Notes under the pieces: generated by a model
The model's input: only the letters and a program-made list of their open reading frames with translations
Database searches by the model: none
Told to the model about the DNA's origin: nothing
Part shown: in pieces, positions 1 to 5,922 of the stretch
Layout of the letters: each line of letters starts with the position of its first letter
Numbering within the stretch: position 1 is the stretch's first letter
Translations under genes and position numbers: made by a program
From: Pseudomonas sp. UBA5782
GTDB lineage: Bacteria; Pseudomonadota; Gammaproteobacteria; Pseudomonadales; Pseudomonadaceae
DNA: 5,922 nucleotides
Reading direction: 5' to 3'
Assembly (NCBI GenBank): GCA_002418465.1
Contig: DIEE01000262.1
Coordinates: 11,743 to 17,664 of the forward strand

Positions 1-739
1 CGCGCTTTACGACACGGCCAAGTCACGCGGCATCCAGCTCACCGCCGCCTACGGCATGTCGGAAACCTGCCCGCTGATTTCCTGCGCCCACCTCAACGAA
101 GAACTGCGCGCCGGCAACGACGACGAGCGCATCACCTACCGCATCAAGGCCGGCGTGCCGGTGCCGCTGGTCGAGGCGGCGCTGGTCGACGGCAACGGCC
201 GGTTCCTCGCCACCGACGGCGAATCCCAGGGCGAACTGGTGCTGCGTGCGCCCTGGCTGACCCAGGGCTACTTCAACGAGCCGCAGAAGAGCGAGGAGCT
301 GTGGGAGGGCGGCTGGATGCACACCGGCGACGTGGCGACCATCGACGGCATGGGCGTGATCGACATCCGCGACCGCATCAAGGACGTGATCAAGACCGGT
401 GGCGAATGGATCTCCTCACTGACCCTGGAGGACCTGATCAGCCGCGACCCCGCGGTGCGCGAGGTGGCGGTGGTCGGCGTGCCCGATCCGCAGTGGGGCG
501 AACGCCCGTTCGCGCTGATCGTGGTGCGTGAAGGGCACCGCCTGGACGCCAGGACGGTGAAGGATCACCTCAAGCCTTTCGTGGAGCAGGGGCACATCAA
601 CAAGTGGGCGATTCCGTCGCAGATCGGCCTTGTTACCGATATTCCCAAGACCAGTGTGGGGAAGCTGGACAAGAAGCGCATACGCCTGGATATCGCCACC
701 TGGCAGGCCGCCGGAAGCGAATTTTTATCGACCTTGTAA
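1..739 (+). CDS. AMP-forming fatty acyl-CoA ligase (AlkK-like), C-terminal part only
   Basis: This is the 3' part of an acyl-CoA synthetase of the adenylate-forming superfamily. The enzyme activates a fatty acid with ATP to an acyl-adenylate and then to acyl-CoA in the cytoplasm, feeding beta-oxidation. The gene enters from the left edge; the first complete codon is at base 2 and 245 residues are visible. Numbering from that codon, the superfamily motifs appear in order: YGMSET at 17-22 (adenylate binding), HTGD at 107-110 with the ATP-ribose-binding Asp at 110, the hinge segment DRIKDVIKTGGEW at 124-136, and the C-terminal catalytic Lys at 221 within TSVGKLDKK. The family is usually about 540-560 residues, so roughly 300 N-terminal residues lie outside. 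The long match to the KTGGEWISS type points to the medium-chain AlkK-like branch rather than FadD, but chain length cannot be fixed from this part. No intrinsic terminator follows the stop, so read-through into the next gene is possible. Confidence 0.93.
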   Translation, partial: ALYDTAKSRGIQLTAAYGMSETCPLISCAHLNEELRAGNDDERITYRIKAGVPVPLVEAALVDGNGRFLATDGESQGELVLRAPWLTQGYFNEPQKSEELWEGGWMHTGDVATIDGMGVIDIRDRIKDVIKTGGEWISSLTLEDLISRDPAVREVAVVGVPDPQWGERPFALIVVREGHRLDARTVKDHLKPFVEQGHINKWAIPSQIGLVTDIPKTSVGKLDKKRIRLDIATWQAAGSEFLSTL

Positions 740-765
740 GCAGCATGTGGCGGCGTGTAGCAATG

Positions 766-779
766 TGACTGATCAGTCA
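766..779. promoter_or_regulatory. Perfect 14-bp palindrome, candidate operator
   Basis: TGACTGATCAGTCA reads identically on both strands over all 14 bases with no spacer. Its size and symmetry suit a dimeric repressor such as a TetR-family protein, several of which control lipid-degradation genes, but I cannot name the regulator. It lies 27 bases after the ligase stop and immediately upstream of the sigma-54-like promoter, sharing two bases with the next inverted repeat. It is not followed by a T-run, so it is not a terminator. The palindrome is directly seen; the operator role is inferred. Confidence 0.5.
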
Positions 780-791
780 AACAAGCGTTTG
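778..791. promoter_or_regulatory. PsrA-like operator, CAAAC-N4-GTTTG
   Basis: CAAACAAGCGTTTG is a perfect 5+5 inverted repeat with a 4-base spacer. It fits the consensus known for PsrA of Pseudomonas, (G/C)AAAC-N2-4-GTTT(G/C). PsrA is a TetR-family regulator that senses long-chain fatty acids and controls rpoS and fad beta-oxidation genes. The site overlaps the first two bases of the sigma-54-like promoter, where a bound protein could block polymerase. The fatty acyl-CoA ligase just upstream makes fatty-acid control plausible. Binding itself is inferred. Confidence 0.55.
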
Positions 792-805
792 GCTTGGTAA
801 TTGCT
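790..805 (+). promoter_or_regulatory. Candidate sigma-54 (RpoN) promoter for the DUF1302-DUF1329 operon
   Basis: TGGCTTGGTAATTGCT matches the consensus TGGCACGNNNNTTGCW at 10 of 12 informative positions. The invariant GG (791-792) and GC (803-804) are separated by exactly 10 bases, as RpoN requires. The two mismatches are the A and C of the GGCAC part. Transcription would start about 11-12 bases beyond the GC, near 815, giving a leader of about 150 bases. Such a promoter needs an AAA+ activator bound upstream, and I do not recognise an activator site. The only regulator in the window is MalT/LuxR-like, which is not a sigma-54 activator type. Confidence 0.5.
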
Positions 806-952
806 CTTCGACATCATCCCTGCTCGTCGAAGCCCGCTGAAAGGGGCGAGACAGGGAGGCGGAGCATCCTGCAAATCACACTTTCGAGGGATCAAGCAGT
901 ACTACCCGCTGGCTATAGTCACTCCCGCACCATCCATAACAAAAAACACAAT
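806..952 (+). other. Leader / non-coding stretch upstream of DUF1302 gene
   Basis: If the sigma-54-like promoter is used, most of this stretch is an untranslated leader. A reading frame in phase with the DUF1302 gene stays open through it from an ATG at 794, but its translation looks nothing like a signal peptide or the family, and that ATG lies inside the promoter match. Short complementary pieces are present (TGCTC at 821-825 with GAGCA at 862-866, GCCC at 832-835 with GGGC at 844-847), too weak to call a riboswitch or attenuator. A TATAGT at 914-919 has no good -35 partner. Confidence 0.35.
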
Positions 953-956
953 GGAG
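953..956 (+). promoter_or_regulatory. Ribosome binding site deciding the DUF1302 start
   Basis: GGAG lies 8 bases before the ATG at 965, an ideal spacing. The first codons from that ATG encode a typical signal peptide. This supports 965 over the in-frame ATG at 794, which would add 57 unrelated residues. Confidence 0.8.
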
Positions 957-964
957 TAGCGTCG

Positions 965-2848
965 ATGCAAAAAATCAAACAGACCTGGCGTCTGGCCAAA
1001 CTGCCTTTGGCCGTCAGCCTCGCTTCCACGATCGCCGCTCCTGCATTCGGCGTCTCCTTCAACATCGGTGAAATCGAAGGTCAGTTCGACTCGTCCCTCT
1101 CCGTGGGCGCCAGCTGGTCCACCGCCAAGCCCGATTCCGATTACATCGGTGTGAACAATGGCGGGAAGGGCCTTTCGCAGACTTCCGACGATGGTCACCT
1201 GAACTTCAAGCGCGGCGAGACCTTCTCGAAGATCTTCAAGGGCATCCACGACCTCGAGCTGAAGTACGGCGACACCGGCGTGTTCGTTCGCGGGAAGTAC
1301 TGGTACGACTTCGAACTGAAGGACGAGAGCCGCGAGTTCAAGGACATCAGCGACTCCAACCGCAAGGAAGGCGCGCAGTCCTCCGGCGGCCAGATTCTCG
1401 ATGCTTTCCTGTATCACAACTACAACATCGCCGATCTGCCGGGTACCGTTCGCTTCGGCAAGCAGGTGGTGAGCTGGGGTGAAAGCACTTTCATCCAGAA
1501 CAGCATCAACTCGATCAACCCTGTCGATGTTTCTGCTTTCCGCCGCCCGGGGGCGGAAGTCAAAGAAGGTCTTATTCCGGTCAACATGTTCTACGTCTCG
1601 CAGAGCCTGACCGATAACCTGTCGATGGAGGCGTTCTACCAGCTTGAGTGGGACCAGACCGTGGTCGACAACTGCGGAACCTTCTTCTCGCAGCCGGACG
1701 TGGTTGCCGATGGCTGTGGCGATAATCTCCGCCTGCTGAACAGTTCCCGCTCCATTCCGGGTGTGGTTATCCCCACGCTGCAGGCGAGTGGGGTGGATAT
1801 CAACGAGGAAGGCGTCCTGGTTCGCCGGTCAGCAGATCGTGACGCTCGTGATTCCGGACAATTCGGTGTGGCTATGCGGTGGTTCTCGACTGCTTTGGAT
1901 ACCGAGTTCGGCGCCTACTACATGAACTATCACAGTCGAGCGCCGATTTTCAGCGCGACCGGCGCTCCGGCGGCGGTATTCCCGGCTGCCGCCGGTGCAG
2001 GGGCGCTGGCTCCTCTGATCGTGGCGGGTAACTCGCGATACTTCATCGAATATCCTGAAGACATTCGTCTGTTCGGCTTGAGCTTTTCTACCACACTGCC
2101 TACAGGAACAGCTTGGAGCGGCGAATTTAGCTACCGCCCCAACGCGCCTGTGCAACTCAATACCACCGACATTCTCTATGCGGGAGTCGGACCGCTTGCT
2201 GCACTGAGTCCGGCGTTTGCCGCTTATGGCAACGCGTCATTGCTTACTGGCGTGCCAGGCGAAGATCTGCATGGCTATCGGCGTAAAGAGATATCTCAGT
2301 TCCAAACCACACTGACTCACTTCTTCGACCAAGTAATGGGGGCAGAGCGTCTTACCTTGGTGGGTGAAGTCGGAGTCACCTATGTGGGTGGATTGGAGAG
2401 TTCGTCGGATGTCCGTTATGGCCGCGATCCAGTCTTCGGTCCAGGTGAACTACCGTTCACGGGACCTGTTAATACCTGCCAGGCACTTAATGCCTCTACC
2501 CAGGCTGGAGCAGCCAACGGTGCTGTGGCCAATCAGAACTGTAACGATGACGGTTTTACCACGCGAACTTCCTGGGGCTACCGCGCCCGTGCCATCTGGG
2601 ACTACAACGATGTCTTCGCCGGTGTGAACCTGCGTCCCAACGTGGCCTGGTCGCATGACGTCAAGGGCTATTCCCCAGGCCCTGGCGGCAACTTCGAGGA
2701 AGGTCGCAAGGCGGTCAGCCTAGGTGTGGATGCCGACTACCAGAACACCTACACCGCCAGCCTGGCTTACACCAACTTCTTCGGTGGCGATTACAACACC
2801 CAGACCGACCGCGACTTCGTTTCGCTCAGCTTCGGCATGAACTTCTAA
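965..2848 (+). CDS. DUF1302 family protein, predicted outer-membrane beta-barrel
   Basis: The 627-residue product starts with a clear Sec signal peptide: basic residues at 3-12, a hydrophobic stretch at about 13-25, and likely cleavage after Gly29 (AFG|VSF) or Ala27. The mature start VSFNIGEIEGQFDSSLSVGA is characteristic of DUF1302. The rest is rich in alternating aromatic and polar strands, and the protein ends in Phe within SFGMNF, the C-terminal signature that the BAM machinery recognises in barrel proteins. Two cysteine pairs (Cys237/Cys251 and Cys505/Cys526) probably form disulfides in external loops. Two alanine-rich hydrophobic segments lie at about 333-355 and 406-432. The family has no established biochemical function. 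By context (acyl-CoA ligase upstream, DUF1329 partner downstream) a role in uptake or surface handling of fatty acids, esters or other hydrophobic compounds is likely, but this is inferred. I see no GxSxG serine-hydrolase motif. The middle of the gene is lower in GC than its ends. Confidence 0.9.
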   Translation: MQKIKQTWRLAKLPLAVSLASTIAAPAFGVSFNIGEIEGQFDSSLSVGASWSTAKPDSDYIGVNNGGKGLSQTSDDGHLNFKRGETFSKIFKGIHDLELKYGDTGVFVRGKYWYDFELKDESREFKDISDSNRKEGAQSSGGQILDAFLYHNYNIADLPGTVRFGKQVVSWGESTFIQNSINSINPVDVSAFRRPGAEVKEGLIPVNMFYVSQSLTDNLSMEAFYQLEWDQTVVDNCGTFFSQPDVVADGCGDNLRLLNSSRSIPGVVIPTLQASGVDINEEGVLVRRSADRDARDSGQFGVAMRWFSTALDTEFGAYYMNYHSRAPIFSATGAPAAVFPAAAGAGALAPLIVAGNSRYFIEYPEDIRLFGLSFSTTLPTGTAWSGEFSYRPNAPVQLNTTDILYAGVGPLAALSPAFAAYGNASLLTGVPGEDLHGYRRKEISQFQTTLTHFFDQVMGAERLTLVGEVGVTYVGGLESSSDVRYGRDPVFGPGELPFTGPVNTCQALNASTQAGAANGAVANQNCNDDGFTTRTSWGYRARAIWDYNDVFAGVNLRPNVAWSHDVKGYSPGPGGNFEEGRKAVSLGVDADYQNTYTASLAYTNFFGGDYNTQTDRDFVSLSFGMNF

Positions 2849-2862
2849 GCGGCAGAATAAGA

Positions 2863-2868
2863 AGAGGA
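2863..2868 (+). promoter_or_regulatory. Ribosome binding site deciding the DUF1329 start
   Basis: AGAGGA lies 11 bases before the ATG at 2880. The earlier in-frame ATG at 2868 abuts the purine run with no spacing, so it cannot use it well. A third in-frame ATG at 2886 is 17 bases away. ATG 2880 is therefore preferred, although 2886 would also leave a workable signal peptide. Confidence 0.6.
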
Positions 2869-2879
2869 TGTACACAACA

Positions 2880-4247
2880 ATGAAAATGACTAAAAACCTC
2901 CTGCAAACCGGCGTCCTGGCGTTGTCGCTGCTGGCTACCAGCGTGATGGCGGCGGTCTCTGCCGACGAGGCGGCGAAGCTGGATACCACGCTGACGCCGG
3001 TGGGCGCCGAGCGCGCCGGCAACGCCGATGGATCGATTCCAGCCTGGACTGGCGGCCTGCCGACCAATGCGGGCGCCGTCGATAGCAAAGGCTTCCTCGC
3101 CGATCCGTTCAGCGCCGAGAAGCCGCTGTTCACCATCACCGCGCAGAACGTCGAGCAGTACAAGGCCAAGCTCAGCCCCGGCCAGCTGGCGATGTTCAAG
3201 CGCTACCCGGAAACCTTCAAGATGCCGGTCTACCCGTCGCATCGCAGTGCCACGCTGCCGGAGAAGGTGCTGGCCGCGGCCAAGGCGAATGCCACCAAGA
3301 CCAACCTGGTGCAGGGCGGCAACGGCCTGGAGAACTTCCAGACCGCCAACCCGTTCCCGATCCCGCAGAACGGTCTGGAAGTGATCTGGAACCACATCAC
3401 CCGCTACCGTGGCGGCAGCGTTCGCCGTCTGGTGACCCAGGCCACGCCGCAACCGAACGGTTCCTACTCGCTGGTCTACTTCCAGGACGAATTCGTCTTC
3501 CGCGATCAGCTCAAGGACTACGATCCGAGCAAGCCGAGCAACGTGCTGTTCTACTTCAAGCAGCGCGTGACCGCCCCGTCGCGCCTGGCCGGTAACGTGC
3601 TGCTGGTGCACGAGACCCTCGACCAGGTGAAGGAGCCGCGCCTGGCCTGGCTGTACAACGCCGGCCAGCGTCGCGTGCGCCGCGCGCCGCAGGTGTCCTA
3701 CGACGGCCCGGGTACCGCCGCCGATGGTCTGCGCACCTCCGACAACCTCGACATGTTCAACGGGGCGCCGGATCGCTACGACTGGAAGCTGATCGGCAAG
3801 CAGGAGCTGTACATCCCTTACAACAGCTACAAGCTGGACTCGCCCGAGCTGAAGTACGCCGACATCCTCAAGGCCGGCCACATCAACCAGGACCTGACCC
3901 GCTACGAGCTGCACCGCGTATGGCACGTGACCGCGACCCTGAAGTCCGGCGAGCGCCACATCTACGCCAAGCGGGACTTCTTCATCGACGAGGACACCTG
4001 GCAAGCCGCGGTGATCGACCATTACGACGGTCGCGACAGCCTGTGGCGCGTCGCCGAGGCGCACTCGCAGTACTACTACGACAAGCAGGTGCCCTGGTAC
4101 ACCCTGGAAACCCTGTATGACCTGCAGTCCGGCCGCTACCTGGCGCTGGGCATGAAGAACGAAGAGAAGCAGTCCTACGACTTCGGCTACTCGGCGTCGG
4201 AAAGCGACTTCACCCCGGCGGCGCTGCGCCAGGCGGGCGTTCGCTAA
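2880..4247 (+). CDS. DUF1329 family exported periplasmic protein
   Basis: From the preferred ATG the product has 455 residues, the usual size for DUF1329. A Sec signal peptide with Lys2, Lys5 and a hydrophobic core at about 7-20 ends in SVMA, with likely cleavage after Ala24. There is no lipobox and no cysteine anywhere, so it should be a soluble periplasmic protein or one associated with the outer membrane through a partner. Segments I associate with the family are YNAGQRRVRRAP at 259-270, DMFNGAPDRYDW at 291-302 and HIYAKRDFFIDEDTW at 360-374. As I recall, the family is related to LolA/LolB-like folds that hold lipids in a beta-sheet cavity; that link is from memory and should be checked by structure prediction. 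It follows the DUF1302 gene by 31 bases and is followed by a terminator, so the two are probably co-transcribed and act together. The biochemical function is unknown. I see no GxSxG hydrolase motif. Base composition is uniformly GC-rich, unlike the middle of the preceding gene. Confidence 0.9.
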   Translation: MKMTKNLLQTGVLALSLLATSVMAAVSADEAAKLDTTLTPVGAERAGNADGSIPAWTGGLPTNAGAVDSKGFLADPFSAEKPLFTITAQNVEQYKAKLSPGQLAMFKRYPETFKMPVYPSHRSATLPEKVLAAAKANATKTNLVQGGNGLENFQTANPFPIPQNGLEVIWNHITRYRGGSVRRLVTQATPQPNGSYSLVYFQDEFVFRDQLKDYDPSKPSNVLFYFKQRVTAPSRLAGNVLLVHETLDQVKEPRLAWLYNAGQRRVRRAPQVSYDGPGTAADGLRTSDNLDMFNGAPDRYDWKLIGKQELYIPYNSYKLDSPELKYADILKAGHINQDLTRYELHRVWHVTATLKSGERHIYAKRDFFIDEDTWQAAVIDHYDGRDSLWRVAEAHSQYYYDKQVPWYTLETLYDLQSGRYLALGMKNEEKQSYDFGYSASESDFTPAALRQAGVR

Positions 4248-4265
4248 GCAAGGAAAGGGATGACG

Positions 4266-4295
4266 AAGCCGGCCCTTGGGCCGGCTTTTTCTTTT
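4266..4295 (+). terminator. Strong rho-independent terminator after DUF1329 gene
   Basis: AAGCCGGCC (4266-4274) pairs perfectly with GGCCGGCTT (4279-4287) around a CTTG tetraloop, and a T-rich tract (TTTTTCTTTT, from 4286) follows. It begins 18 bases after the DUF1329 stop and separates the DUF1302-DUF1329 unit from the regulator gene. The reverse strand lacks a comparable T-run, so it probably works only in the + direction. Confidence 0.95.
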
Positions 4296-4380
4296 GCGCG
4301 ATTTATCCGCCTGCTTCAAATGCCTCGAGCAAGGGGCTAGTCTGCATGCACAATTATTCGAGATAGTGCTTCGCCCGCCG

Positions 4381-5922
4381 ATGACTGTCCTTTCGCAAAC
4401 GCCCGCTCTGCCCGGTACCGACACCCGTGCGCCGAGCGAGGGCCGTTTCTTCCGTCCCCCCTTGCCGGCCGGCTACGTGCCGCGCCCGCGGCTGTGTCAG
4501 CGCCTGAGCGAGGGCCTGGGCGGGCGCCTGCTGCTGGTCAGCGCGCCGGCCGGCTTTGGCAAGAGTTCGCTGGCGATCGAGTTCTGTCAGGAACTGCCGT
4601 GCGAATGGCGCAGCCTGTGGCTGGCGCTGAGCCGCCGGGACAGCGATCCGGGGCGCTTCCTCGAGCGGATGATCGAGGGCCTGCGGCAGTTCTTCCCGGC
4701 ACTCGGCGACGAAGCCCTGACCCTGCTGAAAACCCGCCAGCGGCACCAGCCGTTCGCCTTCGAGCAATGCCTCGACGGGCTGCTCGACGAGCTGGCCGAA
4801 CGTCTCGATCCAGCGCGCCCGGTATTGCTGGCGCTGGACGACTACCACCTGGCGAAGGGCGCGGTGCTCGATCGCTGCCTGCAGTTCCTGCTCAACCACC
4901 AGCCCGCCGGCCTGCTGTTGCTGGTCACCAGCCGCCAGCGCCCGGACTGGCACCTGGCGCGCCTGCGCCTGTCGCGGCAGTTGCTCGAACTCAACGAACA
5001 GGACCTGCGCCTGACCGCCGAGGAAACCACCGCGCTGCTCGGCAGCCAGGGTGCGCGGATCGATGGCGTTGCGCTGGAGAACCTGCTGCAGCGCAGCGAG
5101 GGTTGGGTCGCCGGGCTGCGTCTGTGGCTGCTCGCCAGCCAGGATCAGGCCGAGTCGGACCTGATGCACGGCCCGCACGGCGCCGACAGCCTGATCCGCG
5201 ATTACCTGCTGGAAGAGGTGATCGAGCGCCAGCCCGCGGACGTGCAGGCTTTCCTTTACGAGACCGCGTGCCTGGATCGCTTCTGCGCCGAACTCTGCGA
5301 CGCCGTGCGCGACGGCCATGACAGCGCGGCGATCCTCCTGCACCTGCAGGCGCACCAGGTGTTTCTCGTGCCGCTGGACGAAAACGGCCACTGGTTCCGC
5401 TATCACCACCTGTTCTCCGACCTGTTGCGCGTGCAGCAGGCCACCACCCATGTGCCACAGGCCGGTCTGCACCTGCGTGCCTGCCGCTGGTTCAATGCCC
5501 AAGGCATGCTCGACGAGGCGGTGGAACAGGCGCTGCGCGCCGGCCAGCCGGACGTCGCCGCGAACCTGGTGCAGAACCTTTCCGAGGAGCAGCTACTCGC
5601 CGAGCAGAACGTCGCCATGCTGCTGCGCTGGAAGATGGACCTGCCGGATAGCCTGCTGGTCAGCACCTCGCGGCTGATCCTGCTTTACGGCTGGGCGCTG
5701 GCGCTGGCCTGCCAACTGGACGCCGCCGAGGAGCTGGCGGCGCAGCTGTCACGTTTCCTGCCCGCACCGGACGCCGCCAGCCAGCGCGGCCTGCTCGCCC
5801 AGTGGCAGGCGCTCGGCGGGGTGATCGCCCGTGGGCGCGGCGATATCGCACTGGCCGAGCGCTATTGCAGCGAGGCGGTCGGCGGGTTGCCGCAGCAGCG
5901 TTACGGGCAGCGCCTAATGTGC
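4381..5922 (+). CDS. MalT-like LuxR-family ATP-dependent transcriptional regulator, N-terminal part
   Basis: The first 514 codons of a large regulator are visible and the frame is open to the right edge. The protein resembles MalT-type STAND ATPases, which bind ATP and an inducer and then activate transcription through a C-terminal LuxR helix-turn-helix. Walker A is SAPAGFGKSS at 54-63 with Lys61. Walker B is VLLALDDYH at 148-156 with Asp153/Asp154. A TSRQRPDW segment at 183-190 matches the family's sensor position, GWVAGLRL lies at 241-248, and YHHLFSDLLR at 341-350 is the family's winged-helix hallmark. From about 365 the sequence is helical and TPR-like, where inducers normally bind. The family is usually about 850-900 residues, so the DNA-binding domain lies outside the window. 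The start is uncertain: ATG 4381 has no visible Shine-Dalgarno, and GTG 4366 is an in-frame alternative adding five residues. The 85 bases between the terminator and the ATG must hold its promoter, but I find no convincing -35/-10 pair. Adjacency suggests control of the upstream operon; this is inferred. Confidence 0.9.
   Translation, partial: MTVLSQTPALPGTDTRAPSEGRFFRPPLPAGYVPRPRLCQRLSEGLGGRLLLVSAPAGFGKSSLAIEFCQELPCEWRSLWLALSRRDSDPGRFLERMIEGLRQFFPALGDEALTLLKTRQRHQPFAFEQCLDGLLDELAERLDPARPVLLALDDYHLAKGAVLDRCLQFLLNHQPAGLLLLVTSRQRPDWHLARLRLSRQLLELNEQDLRLTAEETTALLGSQGARIDGVALENLLQRSEGWVAGLRLWLLASQDQAESDLMHGPHGADSLIRDYLLEEVIERQPADVQAFLYETACLDRFCAELCDAVRDGHDSAAILLHLQAHQVFLVPLDENGHWFRYHHLFSDLLRVQQATTHVPQAGLHLRACRWFNAQGMLDEAVEQALRAGQPDVAANLVQNLSEEQLLAEQNVAMLLRWKMDLPDSLLVSTSRLILLYGWALALACQLDAAEELAAQLSRFLPAPDAASQRGLLAQWQALGGVIARGRGDIALAERYCSEAVGGLPQQRYGQRLMC

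Noticed and set aside
740..791. Terminator for the ligase gene
   Set aside because: The palindrome at 766-779 and the repeat at 778-791 have no G/C-rich stem and no following T-run, so they look like protein-binding sites rather than a terminator.
821..866. Possible structured leader RNA or riboswitch
   Set aside because: Only short 4-5 base pairings separated by long loops are found, with no recognised riboswitch core and no terminator or Shine-Dalgarno-masking alternative.
914..919. TATAGT as a sigma-70 -10 element before the DUF1302 gene
   Set aside because: The hexamer 17 bases upstream is ATCAAG, a poor -35, and the TG before it is one base off for an extended -10. It remains only a weak alternative.
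794..964. In-frame N-terminal extension of the DUF1302 gene from ATG 794
   Set aside because: It would add 57 residues with no signal-peptide character before a clear signal peptide, ATG 794 lies inside the sigma-54-like match, and ATG 965 has a GGAG at ideal spacing.
2826..4424. 532-codon open frame on the - strand
   Set aside because: It is antisense to the well-supported DUF1329 gene and covers the terminator. Its Val/Gly/Arg/His-rich translation is typical of the complement of a high-GC gene and resembles no family I recognise.
4494..5321. 275-codon open frame on the + strand
   Set aside because: It is a shifted frame within the regulator gene; the translation is Arg/Pro/Ala-rich without motifs, while the frame starting at 4381 carries all conserved segments.
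4354..5502. 382-codon open frame on the - strand
   Set aside because: It is antisense to the MalT-like regulator, whose + frame carries Walker A, Walker B and other family motifs. The Gln/Ala-rich translation is a composition artefact.

Overview
The window looks like chromosomal DNA from a high-GC gammaproteobacterium, most likely a Pseudomonas. The reasons are the strong G/C preference at third codon positions, an AlkK-type fatty acyl-CoA ligase followed by a DUF1302/DUF1329 pair and a MalT-like LuxR regulator (an arrangement I associate with Pseudomonas), and a sequence that fits the Pseudomonas PsrA operator consensus. The species assignment is inference; no rRNA or other marker gene is present.

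Layout, all on the + strand: (1) 1-739 is the 3' part of an AMP-forming medium/long-chain fatty acyl-CoA ligase. (2) 740-964 is a 225-base intergenic region with a dense regulatory block: a perfect 14-bp palindrome (766-779), a perfect CAAAC-N4-GTTTG inverted repeat resembling a PsrA operator (778-791), and a good match to a sigma-54 promoter (790-805), followed by a leader of about 150 bases. (3) 965-2848 is a DUF1302 protein, an exported predicted outer-membrane beta-barrel of 627 residues. (4) 2880-4247 is a DUF1329 protein, an exported, cysteine-free, predicted periplasmic protein of 455 residues. It lies 31 bases after the DUF1302 stop, so the two very probably form an operon, which ends at a strong intrinsic terminator (4266-4295). 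(5) 4381-5922 is the first 514 codons of a MalT/LuxR-type ATP-binding regulator that runs off the right edge, so its DNA-binding domain is not visible.

Working model (inference): DUF1302 and DUF1329 act at the outer membrane and in the periplasm on a hydrophobic substrate such as a fatty acid, fatty ester or related lipid. The ligase then activates the released acid to acyl-CoA for beta-oxidation, and the block at 766-805 couples the envelope pair to fatty-acid status. The biochemical roles of the DUF1302/DUF1329 pair are not established as far as I know. That pair and its composite promoter are the most interesting part of the window. No mobile elements, CRISPR arrays, tRNA or rRNA genes were seen.
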